A DNA stretch of 56,825 bases from DAISIK01 sp036822055 (GTDB taxonomy: Bacteria > Verrucomicrobiota > Verrucomicrobiia > Opitutales > Puniceicoccaceae). The notes beneath the pieces were generated by a model. That model was not told the DNA's origin and did not search any database. It saw only the letters and a list, made by a program, of their open reading frames with translations. The stretch spans positions 1 to 56,825 of the forward strand of contig DAISIK010000015.1 in assembly GCA_036822055.1 (NCBI GenBank). Direction: 5' to 3'. A program made the position numbers and the translations under genes. Below, piece after piece: positions 9,264 through 16,623 of the stretch. Position 1 is the first letter of the stretch; the number at the start of each line of letters is the position of its first letter.

Positions 9264-9695
9264 ATGGATATTTACCACGCGTGGCTGCCCACCCAAGCGA
9301 CCTACCTTTTCCACCTCCTCTTCTGGATCGGGGGAATCATCCTCCTCCAATGGATCTTTTTCTGGCGCCTTTTTTTAGGAAACTGGCGGGCCGTCCTTCT
9401 CGGTCCCTTTCTCCTCGGCACCTACCTCATTGCCACCGATGTTGTCGCCGTAAAGCTGGGCATCTGGTATTTTGACCCTCAGCGAATCCTCGGCCTTAAC
9501 CCGCTCGGCGTACCGATTGAAGAGTGGCTCTTCTTTTACCTCACCGCTGCCCTCGTCGCCCAGAGTTTCGTTCTCTTCCTTCCCGCCAGCTATCGGTATC
9601 CTCCCCGCCTTGCCAGGGCGCGGTCCCGACCGAAGCCAGCTTCTCTTGACATCGACTCGACCCCTCCGAAGAGTCCGAATTCGAACCGCGATTAA
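9264..9695 (+). CDS. Single lycopene-cyclase-type membrane domain protein
   Basis: This 143-aa integral membrane protein has about three hydrophobic helices (residues 10-35, 42-62, 82-105) and a charged, proline-rich tail. The block GIWYFDPQRILG followed by PIEEWLFF is the signature of the CrtYc/CrtYd/CarR-type lycopene cyclase domain, whose paired Glu residues are thought to act in catalysis. Known bacterial enzymes of this type use two such domains, as a heterodimer or as a fusion with phytoene synthase; only one is present here and no other carotenoid gene is nearby. It may be half of a split cyclase or a relative with another role. GTG 9261 is an alternative start. It diverges from menF and precedes an SDR gene by 11 bases. 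Confidence 0.75.
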   Translation: MDIYHAWLPTQATYLFHLLFWIGGIILLQWIFFWRLFLGNWRAVLLGPFLLGTYLIATDVVAVKLGIWYFDPQRILGLNPLGVPIEEWLFFYLTAALVAQSFVLFLPASYRYPPRLARARSRPKPASLDIDSTPPKSPNSNRD

Positions 9696-9706
9696 TCTTT
9701 TTTCTG

Positions 9707-10702
9707 ATGTTGTCCAATTCCACTCCCTACCTCGTCACTGGGGCCAACGGCTTTACTGGCAGCCATCTCGTCGGCGAGCTGACCTCTCGCGGGATCAAGG
9801 TCCGGGCGATGGTCCGCGAACCATCGAGCGCCTCCCACCTTGAGCATCCGCTCGTTGAGCTGGTCAAGGGAGACATGAAAGATCCCTCCACCCTCGCCGA
9901 GGCAGTCGCCGGAACGGCTGGCATTTTCCACATTGCCGCCCTCTTCCGCCAAGCGGGGTTTCCCGATTCCGAGTACCGCCTCATCAATGCCGAGGGTACC
10001 AACCACCTCTTTGAGGCAGCCATCGCCGCTGGAGTTCCGAGGATTGTCCATTGTTCGACCATCGGAGTTCACAGCACCATCGAGAATCCACCTGCCGACG
10101 AAAGTACCCCCTACTCTCCGGCTGATATCTACCAACAAACAAAAATGGAGGGTGAGGTGATCGCTCTCAATCATTTCAAAAAGGGTCCGGTTCGTGGCGT
10201 GGTCATTCGCCCGGCCATGATTTACGGCCCCAACGATACGCGCACCGGGAAGCTTTTCCGTATGATTGGCAAACGCCGATTCTTTTTTGTTGGTCCGGGC
10301 CAGGCCCTCACCCACTGGATCGATGTTCGCGACCTCGCAAAATCGTTTGTCCTCGCCATGGAGCATGAAGAACTCAACGCCGAGGTTTACATCATTTCGG
10401 GGCGAACCGCCATTACCCTCAAAGAACTGACTCGACTGGTTGCCGCTGAGATCGGCGTCAAGCCTCCCTGGCTGCATCTCCCCGTCAAACCAATGCAGTG
10501 GCTTGGTACCGCCGTCGAAACCGTCTGCCGACCGCTTCGGATCGAGCCTCCCATTTTCCGCCGCCGGGTCGATTTTTTTATCAAAAACCGCTCCTTCAAC
10601 AGCGCCAAAGCACGACGCGAACTCGGCTTCGAACCCACCCAGGATTTGATTGGTGAGATTCGGGACATCGTCGCCGCCGAAAAAGCAGCCGGGCGCGTAT
10701 GA
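9707..10702 (+). CDS. NAD(P)-dependent epimerase/dehydratase (extended SDR)
   Basis: This 331-aa extended short-chain dehydrogenase has the Rossmann motif TGANGFTGSHL near the N-terminus, an acidic VKGDMKD turn, the catalytic Ser region HCSTIGVH, and the YxxxK pair in YQQTKMEGE. Such proteins act on nucleotide sugars, sterol-like alcohols or flavonoid-like ketones; the PAMIYGPNDTRTGKLFRMI block resembles 3-beta-hydroxysteroid-dehydrogenase-like and HpnA-like members. The substrate is not determinable. It follows the cyclase-domain gene closely and overlaps the GNAT-nitrilase gene by four bases (ATGA), so the three are probably cotranscribed. Confidence 0.85.
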   Translation: MLSNSTPYLVTGANGFTGSHLVGELTSRGIKVRAMVREPSSASHLEHPLVELVKGDMKDPSTLAEAVAGTAGIFHIAALFRQAGFPDSEYRLINAEGTNHLFEAAIAAGVPRIVHCSTIGVHSTIENPPADESTPYSPADIYQQTKMEGEVIALNHFKKGPVRGVVIRPAMIYGPNDTRTGKLFRMIGKRRFFFVGPGQALTHWIDVRDLAKSFVLAMEHEELNAEVYIISGRTAITLKELTRLVAAEIGVKPPWLHLPVKPMQWLGTAVETVCRPLRIEPPIFRRRVDFFIKNRSFNSAKARRELGFEPTQDLIGEIRDIVAAEKAAGRV

Positions 10703-12264
10703 GTGATTCCCAAGTGCTCATTCGCCAGGTACGGCCTGACGATTTTCCTGCCCTGATCGAGCTTAACCGAGCCTGCTTCCCCGAAATGGCGCGGATCAAT
10801 GTAGTCTGGGAAACCAGGCACCTCAGCAACCACCTCAGCGTTTTCCCTCAGGGCCAGCTCCTCGCCGAGGTAGATGGTCGCGTCGTGGGAGCCATCGCCA
10901 GCCTGATCGTCAATCTTGGAAATGATCCCTACCGTGCCCATACCTACTCCGGCATCACTGATAGCGGTTTCTTCCACGCTCACAATCCCAGTGGGGACAC
11001 CCTTTACGGAGCTGATGTTTACGTTCATCCGGAAATGCGCCGCCTCGGCATAGCTTCTCGGCTCTACAAGGCCAGGGAGGACCTCTGCCGCCGCCTCAAC
11101 TTGCGTCGCATCGTCGCTGGAGGTCGGCTGCCGGGCTACGGTCAGTATGCCAGCGACTTCTCTCCGGCTGAGTACGTCCGCCGCGTCGAGGAGAATGTCA
11201 TCCGCGATCCCGTCCTTTCCTTCCAGTTGAGCCAGGGCTTCGTTGTCCGGAAAATTCTCGAGAGTTACATCTCCGACCCCCAGAGCCTCGACTATGCCGC
11301 TTTCATCGAATGGCTCAATCCAGAGTACGATGATCCGGGCTCGGGCGCCCGCAAGGTCCGGGTCGCCTGCGTGCAGTACCAAGTCCGGGGGATCGAGACC
11401 TTCGACGACTTTGCTGCACAAGTGGAGTATTTCGTCGAGACTGCATTCGACTACCGGGCAGATTTTGTGGTCTTTCCCGAGTTTTTCTCCGTCCAGCTAC
11501 TCTCCCAGAGTGCTCTCCGCAGACTCCCCTCTTCGGAAGGAATCGCCCGTCTCGCCGAGCTTGAGGACGCCTTTCTCTCCCTCATGCGCCGTCTCGCCAT
11601 GGACTATGGGGTAAACATCATCGCTGGCAGCCATCCCATGAAGCGGGGCGACAAGCTGCTCAACATCTGTCCGGTCATCACTACCGACGGCAACATCACC
11701 CTCCACCCCAAGCTGCACATCACCCCGGCCGAATCCCGCTACTGGGGAATCGACGGTGGGAGCAGTCTCCAGGTCCTCTCGACACCGAAAGCACGGATCG
11801 GCATCCTCATTTGCTATGATGTTGAGTTTCCTGAAGCGGCCCGTTTCCTCGCCGACCAGGGAGCCGAGATCATCATGGTTCCCTACTGCACCGATGACCG
11901 CCAGGGATACATCCGGGTCCGCACCTGCTCCCAGGCTCGTGCAATTGAGAACCAGGTCTACGTGGTAACTGCCGGCGTTATCGGAAACCTCCCCAGCGTC
12001 GCCGCCATGGACATTCACTACGGCCGGGCCGCCGTTTTTTCTCCCAGCGATTTCGAATTTGCCCGCGATGGCATCCAGGCCGAGGCCGATAGCAATGTGG
12101 AGATGCTCCTCATCTCGGACCTCGATATTGACGACCTCTATCGCAACCGCCTCTCCGGTAGCGTGAACCCAACCCGCGATCGACGGCGGGATCTCTTCAA
12201 TTTTCAGATCGACCCGAGTCTCCAAAGTGGACCTCCAGCACCCTTCACTCGCGATCCCGCTTAA
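10699..12264 (+). CDS. GNAT acetyltransferase-nitrilase fusion
   Basis: The 521-aa protein joins two enzymes. Residues 1-200 are a GNAT fold: the acetyl-CoA loop region is DVYVHPEMRRLGIASRLY. Residues 215-490 are a carbon-nitrogen hydrolase (nitrilase superfamily) with the complete Glu-Lys-Cys triad: Glu in VVFPEFFS, Lys in LHPKLHIT and Cys in LICYDVEFPE. This architecture is known as a recurrent bifunctional family of unknown substrate. An acyltransfer step coupled to amide hydrolysis is the simple reading, but the substrate is inference. It is translationally coupled to the preceding SDR gene, and about 100 bases separate it from uppS. Confidence 0.9.
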   Translation: MSDSQVLIRQVRPDDFPALIELNRACFPEMARINVVWETRHLSNHLSVFPQGQLLAEVDGRVVGAIASLIVNLGNDPYRAHTYSGITDSGFFHAHNPSGDTLYGADVYVHPEMRRLGIASRLYKAREDLCRRLNLRRIVAGGRLPGYGQYASDFSPAEYVRRVEENVIRDPVLSFQLSQGFVVRKILESYISDPQSLDYAAFIEWLNPEYDDPGSGARKVRVACVQYQVRGIETFDDFAAQVEYFVETAFDYRADFVVFPEFFSVQLLSQSALRRLPSSEGIARLAELEDAFLSLMRRLAMDYGVNIIAGSHPMKRGDKLLNICPVITTDGNITLHPKLHITPAESRYWGIDGGSSLQVLSTPKARIGILICYDVEFPEAARFLADQGAEIIMVPYCTDDRQGYIRVRTCSQARAIENQVYVVTAGVIGNLPSVAAMDIHYGRAAVFSPSDFEFARDGIQAEADSNVEMLLISDLDIDDLYRNRLSGSVNPTRDRRRDLFNFQIDPSLQSGPPAPFTRDPA

Positions 12265-12360
12265 TCCCCTGCCCGTGCACTGGTGGCTCGCCGCAAGACC
12301 AAAGTTCCTCCGTGACAGCGGGTCCCAATTTTTGCAAACTTCAGGTTAGGAATTTTTTGA

Positions 12361-13176
12361 ATGCAGTCGGCATTGCTTACACCAACTCACCTTCAGCCTC
12401 ATCATATTGCCATCATCATGGACGGCAACGGTCGCTGGGCTCGTCAACATTCCCTCCCTCGCCTTGAGGGGCACCGGCGAGGTGCTCAGGCAGTCCGCAA
12501 GGTAGTGGAAGCCCTTGCTCAGACCGCGGTTCGACGCCTGTCGCTATACGCCTTTAGCGTCGAGAATTGGCAACGCCCCAAAGATGAAATCAGCGGATTG
12601 ATGGCGCTCCTCGTTCGCTCCATCAGTGCGGAGATTCCCTATCTGATCAAAAACAACATCCGCCTCGAGTTCATTGGCCGAACTGCTGAACTCTCATCGG
12701 AAGTCCAAGAATCTATCCAGCGGGCGATTGAAGAGACGTCTTCCTTGACCGGACGGACCATTGCAGTGGCGCTCAACTATGGTTCCCGCTCAGAAATACT
12801 AGACGCCGTAAACCACTACATGATCGCCCGCGATAGCGGGGAGGCCCCCTCTCAGTTGGAATCCTGGGAAGATTTCGAGCCTTTTCTCTACACTGGTGGC
12901 ACTCCGGATCCAGACCTCGTCATCCGCACCTCTGGCGAATACCGCATCAGCAACTTTCTCCTCCTCCAGTCGGCCTACGCCGAGTTTGTTTTCACTCCCG
13001 TCCTATGGCCTGATTTTTCGGCTCGCGAACTATATCTGGCGATTGAGGAGTATGCCCGGCGCGAGCGTCGCTTCGGGAAAACCGGCGCCCAGGTCAATCC
13101 GCGGTCTCTTAGCCAGCCGCCATTGGAGTCCAGCCAACCCTCGCTTGCCCCTTTGCCGCACCACCATCACGTGTGA
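12361..13176 (+). CDS. uppS: Isoprenyl (undecaprenyl) diphosphate synthase
   Basis: This cis-prenyltransferase condenses isopentenyl diphosphate units onto farnesyl diphosphate to make the undecaprenyl carrier used for peptidoglycan and O-antigen. HIAIIMDGNGRWA holds the catalytic Asp; SLYAFSVENWQRP, VALNYGSRSEI and DPDLVIRTSGEYRISNF are the other conserved regions. The 271-aa length is usual plus a short poly-His-ending tail. AGGTTAGGA lies about 9 bases upstream of the ATG. It opens a five-gene envelope-lipid cluster with cdsA, dxr, rseP and ispG, an arrangement common in many bacteria. Confidence 0.96.
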   Translation: MQSALLTPTHLQPHHIAIIMDGNGRWARQHSLPRLEGHRRGAQAVRKVVEALAQTAVRRLSLYAFSVENWQRPKDEISGLMALLVRSISAEIPYLIKNNIRLEFIGRTAELSSEVQESIQRAIEETSSLTGRTIAVALNYGSRSEILDAVNHYMIARDSGEAPSQLESWEDFEPFLYTGGTPDPDLVIRTSGEYRISNFLLLQSAYAEFVFTPVLWPDFSARELYLAIEEYARRERRFGKTGAQVNPRSLSQPPLESSQPSLAPLPHHHHV

Positions 13177-13200
13177 TCTCGCCCAATACTTTTTCCACTC

Positions 13201-14037
13201 ATGGGTAAGCGGGTATTCTCGACGCTTCTTCTGTGGTCTGTGGTTCTCGGAGTCGTGGCCTTCGCCCGTGCCCCGGGCGGTGTCATCCTCCTGTCCATCG
13301 TGGCCTACCTGGCCCAGCTCGAGGCCTATTCCCTTCTCCGGGCTGGGGGCCAGCGCCCGCTCTCCCAGGTTGGAAGCCTCCTCGGAGTAGCGACCATCCT
13401 CGGCCTCTATTTCACGGCAGCCAGCCTTCCGGGCTTCTCCGGGCTCGCTTGGCTGGCCTTCTCCATCGTGGTCCTCGTTTCCATCTGCATCCTGCGTTCT
13501 CCCCTCGAGGAAATACTCTCCACCCTTTCCCCGACGCTACTTGGCTACATCCTCGTTCCCTTCTCGCTTTCCTTCTATGTCTTCACCTTGTTGTTGCTCC
13601 AGGAGAACGACGGCGGAGACCAGCCGCTCTACTGCATCATCTGGATGATTGCCGTCGCGAAGTTTAGCGACGTTGGCGGCCTGATCATCGGATCGCGCTT
13701 CGGGCGCACCCCCATGTCACCGATTCTCTCCCCTCGCAAAACGGTAGAAGGAGCTTTCGGGGGCCTTCTCTTTTCCGTTCTCACCAGCCTGGTGCTCTAC
13801 GGGCTTGCGCCCGGCTTCTTTCCTGCAGCCTTCACCTTCGGCAGCGCCATCTTTGGCGGCATTCTCCTCGGAGCGGTGGCCATTCCCTCCGATCTGTTTG
13901 GCTCGGTCCTCAAGCGAATGGCCAAGGTTAAAGATTCAGGTTTCCGGATTCCCGGTATCGGAGGCCTTCTCGACCTAACCGATAGCCTTATTCTCACCGC
14001 CCCGGTCGGCTTCATCTTTTTTCTGGTTATCACCTAA
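13201..14037 (+). CDS. cdsA: Phosphatidate cytidylyltransferase
   Basis: CdsA makes CDP-diacylglycerol from phosphatidate and CTP in the inner membrane. The 278-aa protein has about seven to eight hydrophobic helices. SPRKTVEGAFGG is the substrate-binding block, and LKRMAKVKDSGFRIPGIGGLLDLTDS is its C-terminal signature region (split here only for description). Compared with E. coli-type CdsA, the usual GD before LF is SD, the His of GHGG is Ile and LDR is LDL, so it is a diverged member. Its TAA stop overlaps the dxr ATG (TAATG). Context with uppS, dxr and rseP supports the call. Confidence 0.9.
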   Translation: MGKRVFSTLLLWSVVLGVVAFARAPGGVILLSIVAYLAQLEAYSLLRAGGQRPLSQVGSLLGVATILGLYFTAASLPGFSGLAWLAFSIVVLVSICILRSPLEEILSTLSPTLLGYILVPFSLSFYVFTLLLLQENDGGDQPLYCIIWMIAVAKFSDVGGLIIGSRFGRTPMSPILSPRKTVEGAFGGLLFSVLTSLVLYGLAPGFFPAAFTFGSAIFGGILLGAVAIPSDLFGSVLKRMAKVKDSGFRIPGIGGLLDLTDSLILTAPVGFIFFLVIT

Positions 14038-15203
14038 TGGAGCCTAAACGTCTTATCATTCTCGGCGCGACCGGCTCCATCGGCAGCACCACCCTCAGAG
14101 TCCTGCGTGCCCACCCGGAACGGTTTCAGCTAGTCGGCATAGCCGCCAATGCAAATGTCCAGGGTCTTGCCCAGATCGCTTCCGAATTCTCCTGTCAGGC
14201 AGTTGCGATCTCTAATCCCGCGCCCCACGAGCCCCTCGAATCAGCTTTTCCAAACCCCATCGAGGTTTATCACGGTCCCGATGCCATGGTAGATCTCGTG
14301 GAACAAACCCCCGCCGATTTGCTCCTCGTCGCTGTCGTCGGGACCGCTGCTCTCCTCCCGACCCTTGCTGCCATCCGGGCCGGAGTCGATATCGCCCTCG
14401 CCAGCAAAGAGATTCTTGTCCTCGCTGGCCACCTTGTTACCGAAAGTGCCAGCAGGCACGGCGTTCAGCTCTTGCCGACCGATTCGGAGCACAACGCCAT
14501 CTTCCAATGCCTCCAGGGTCACCCTTCGGAACATCTCGAGGAAATAATCCTAACCGCCTCGGGGGGTCCATTTCGAGAGCTGCCCCTCTCCGAGTTCTCC
14601 AAAATATCACTTCAGGAGGCCCTGCTTCATCCAAACTGGAGCATGGGACCCAAGATAACTGTCGATTCGGCTACCATGGCGAATAAGGGATTGGAAGTCA
14701 TCGAAGCCCACTGGCTTTTCAACCTTCCCCCGGACCGAATCCAGGTTGTCGTCCATCCAGAGTCTATCGTCCACTCCATGATTCGCTTTCTCGACGGATC
14801 GATCCTCGCCCAGCTCAGCCCCCCGAGCATGGCCTTTGCCATCCAGCATTGCCTACTGTACCCCGACCGGGCTCCCTGCCCCGACCCTTCCCTGGACTTT
14901 CAGCAATTCCTTAATCTCCGTTTTTCCCCACCCGATTTTCAGAAGTTCCCCTGTCTCCAGCTAGCCTTCGAGAGCCTCCGAACCGGCGGTCTGGCTCCCG
15001 CTGCCTTCAATGCGGCCAATGAAGTCGCCGTCGAGGCCTTTCTTTCAGAGCAAATCCACTTTTTGGACATTCCAAAGGTCATCGAAACAACCCTCGAAGC
15101 GAGCAGTCAATTTGCATTAACCGTCAACCTCATGGATCTACTAGGAGTCGAGAACGAAATACGCGCCATAGCTGCCTCCTTCCTGTCGTCCATCAAGGCT
15201 TGA
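14037..15203 (+). CDS. dxr: 1-deoxy-D-xylulose 5-phosphate reductoisomerase
   Basis: Dxr converts DXP to 2-C-methyl-D-erythritol 4-phosphate with NADPH, the committed step of the MEP isoprenoid pathway. The N-terminal NADPH loop is ILGATGSIGSTTLRVL; ALASKEILVLAG and LPTDSEHNAIFQCLQG hold metal and substrate ligands; LHPNWSMGPKITVDSATM and NKGLEVIEAHWLF form the flexible catalytic loop region. The 388-aa length is standard. It overlaps the cdsA stop by one base and shares the cluster with ispG, a later enzyme of the same pathway. Confidence 0.97.
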   Translation: MEPKRLIILGATGSIGSTTLRVLRAHPERFQLVGIAANANVQGLAQIASEFSCQAVAISNPAPHEPLESAFPNPIEVYHGPDAMVDLVEQTPADLLLVAVVGTAALLPTLAAIRAGVDIALASKEILVLAGHLVTESASRHGVQLLPTDSEHNAIFQCLQGHPSEHLEEIILTASGGPFRELPLSEFSKISLQEALLHPNWSMGPKITVDSATMANKGLEVIEAHWLFNLPPDRIQVVVHPESIVHSMIRFLDGSILAQLSPPSMAFAIQHCLLYPDRAPCPDPSLDFQQFLNLRFSPPDFQKFPCLQLAFESLRTGGLAPAAFNAANEVAVEAFLSEQIHFLDIPKVIETTLEASSQFALTVNLMDLLGVENEIRAIAASFLSSIKA

Positions 15204-15243
15204 ATCGCTACCCTCTACCGTTTTCTTAAAACCAACTTTATTT

Positions 15244-16623
15244 ATGTTCGATTGGATCTTCAGCAGCATCTGGACTTTTCTCCTCGTCCTCCTCTTTTTC
15301 GGTGGCTCGATCTTTTTTCACGAGCTTGGTCACTTCCTTGCGGCCAAGGCCCGAGGTCTCAAGATTCTCCGCTTTTCAGTCGGCTTTGGCCCGGCCATCC
15401 TGAAATTCACCCGCCAGGATATTGAGTACCGTCTGGGGATCCTCCCCCTTGGCGGATATGTAGCCCTCCCCCAGCTCGCCGAAATGGGCCGCCTTGAGGG
15501 CTCCGAGGAAGGCGATACCAACAGTGGGGAGCTTCCACCGATCTCTTACAGCGATCGGGTCATCGTGGCTGTGAGCGGCCCATTCGCCAACATTCTCTTT
15601 GCCCTCGTTCTCTCCACTGGCCTGTGGCTTTTTGGCCGAGATGTCCCTGCCTCCTCCATGTCCACCACCATTGGACATGTGGTGGAGACCCTCGAACTGG
15701 AGGACGGAAGCATCGTCCCCTCCCCTGCATCCAATGCTGACCTTCGCACCGGGGATCGCGTCCTCAGCGTCGATGGCAAGGAGCCTCGCGACTGGATGGA
15801 CCTCACCTACGGCATCCTCGCTGGCTCGGCTCGGGATGCCGAAGGCAACCGCCTGACCCGGCTCAAAATTGACCGCGATGGAGAGATTCTCGAAAAGGAG
15901 GTCTTTCCGGTCCTCCACACCGGGGAGAGGATTCGTACCATTGGTATCCAGCCTGCGGATACCGTTGTTCTCTATCCTACCCCCGATGGTCCAGCCGCTA
16001 AGGCTGGAGTTCTTGAGGGAGATCACTTGATCTCCCTTAACGGGCAGCCTGTTCAATCCTTCACTTTGGTCTCTCAGATCATTGGAGAGAGCGGAGGGCA
16101 GCCGGTCCAGGCAACCCTTCAGCGGGGCAGCCAAACCATCGAACTCGAGATCACCCCTACCCTTCAGGAACATCCCGAGCGAGGCCAGATCTACCTGATC
16201 GGGGTCCAAATGCAGCCCCTCTGGATCACCGTCCACATCGGTCCCTTGACCCAGATCGAGCAAATGGGCCGGATGGTTATGGTCACGTTGAGCGGGCTCA
16301 TCAATCCACGCTCCGACGTTAAACTGCGGAACCTCAGCGGACCAGTGGGTATCATCCACAGCATCCACCGACTCTCCGTAGAGATCACCATGCTCATCTG
16401 GTTCGTCACCTTCCTCAACATCAACCTCGCGATCCTTAACCTGATGCCCATTCCGGTTCTCGATGGTGGCCATATCATGTTTGCCACCATCAACAAGGTA
16501 CGGGGTCGCCCCCTTCCTCGCCGAATCCTCGAAACGGTCCAGGGTGCTTTCATGATCCTCTTGCTCTTTGGGCTGATGGTGTTCTTAACCTATCACGACA
16601 TCCGAAGAATCTTCTTTGAATGA
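15244..16623 (+). CDS. rseP: Site-2 (RseP-type) membrane metalloprotease
   Basis: RseP cleaves transmembrane anchors such as anti-sigma factors and remnant signal peptides inside the inner membrane. The first helix carries the zinc motif FHELGHFLAAKA (HExxH), and the C-terminal helix has the third ligand in NLMPIPVLDGGHI. Between them are two PDZ-like regions (about residues 130-220 and 240-310, with GVLEGDHLISLNG). The 459-aa length fits the family. Its stop overlaps the ispG ATG (ATGA). An extracytoplasmic sigma or anti-sigma target is not visible in the window. Confidence 0.95.
   Translation: MFDWIFSSIWTFLLVLLFFGGSIFFHELGHFLAAKARGLKILRFSVGFGPAILKFTRQDIEYRLGILPLGGYVALPQLAEMGRLEGSEEGDTNSGELPPISYSDRVIVAVSGPFANILFALVLSTGLWLFGRDVPASSMSTTIGHVVETLELEDGSIVPSPASNADLRTGDRVLSVDGKEPRDWMDLTYGILAGSARDAEGNRLTRLKIDRDGEILEKEVFPVLHTGERIRTIGIQPADTVVLYPTPDGPAAKAGVLEGDHLISLNGQPVQSFTLVSQIIGESGGQPVQATLQRGSQTIELEITPTLQEHPERGQIYLIGVQMQPLWITVHIGPLTQIEQMGRMVMVTLSGLINPRSDVKLRNLSGPVGIIHSIHRLSVEITMLIWFVTFLNINLAILNLMPIPVLDGGHIMFATINKVRGRPLPRRILETVQGAFMILLLFGLMVFLTYHDIRRIFFE

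Noticed and set aside
10387..11421. Minus-strand open frame spanning the SDR and fusion genes
   Set aside because: It crosses two well-supported plus-strand genes, and no motif is seen in the product.
15376..16473. Minus-strand open frame of 365 codons
   Set aside because: It is antisense to rseP, including its zinc motif and PDZ domains; no protein motif or ribosome site supports it.
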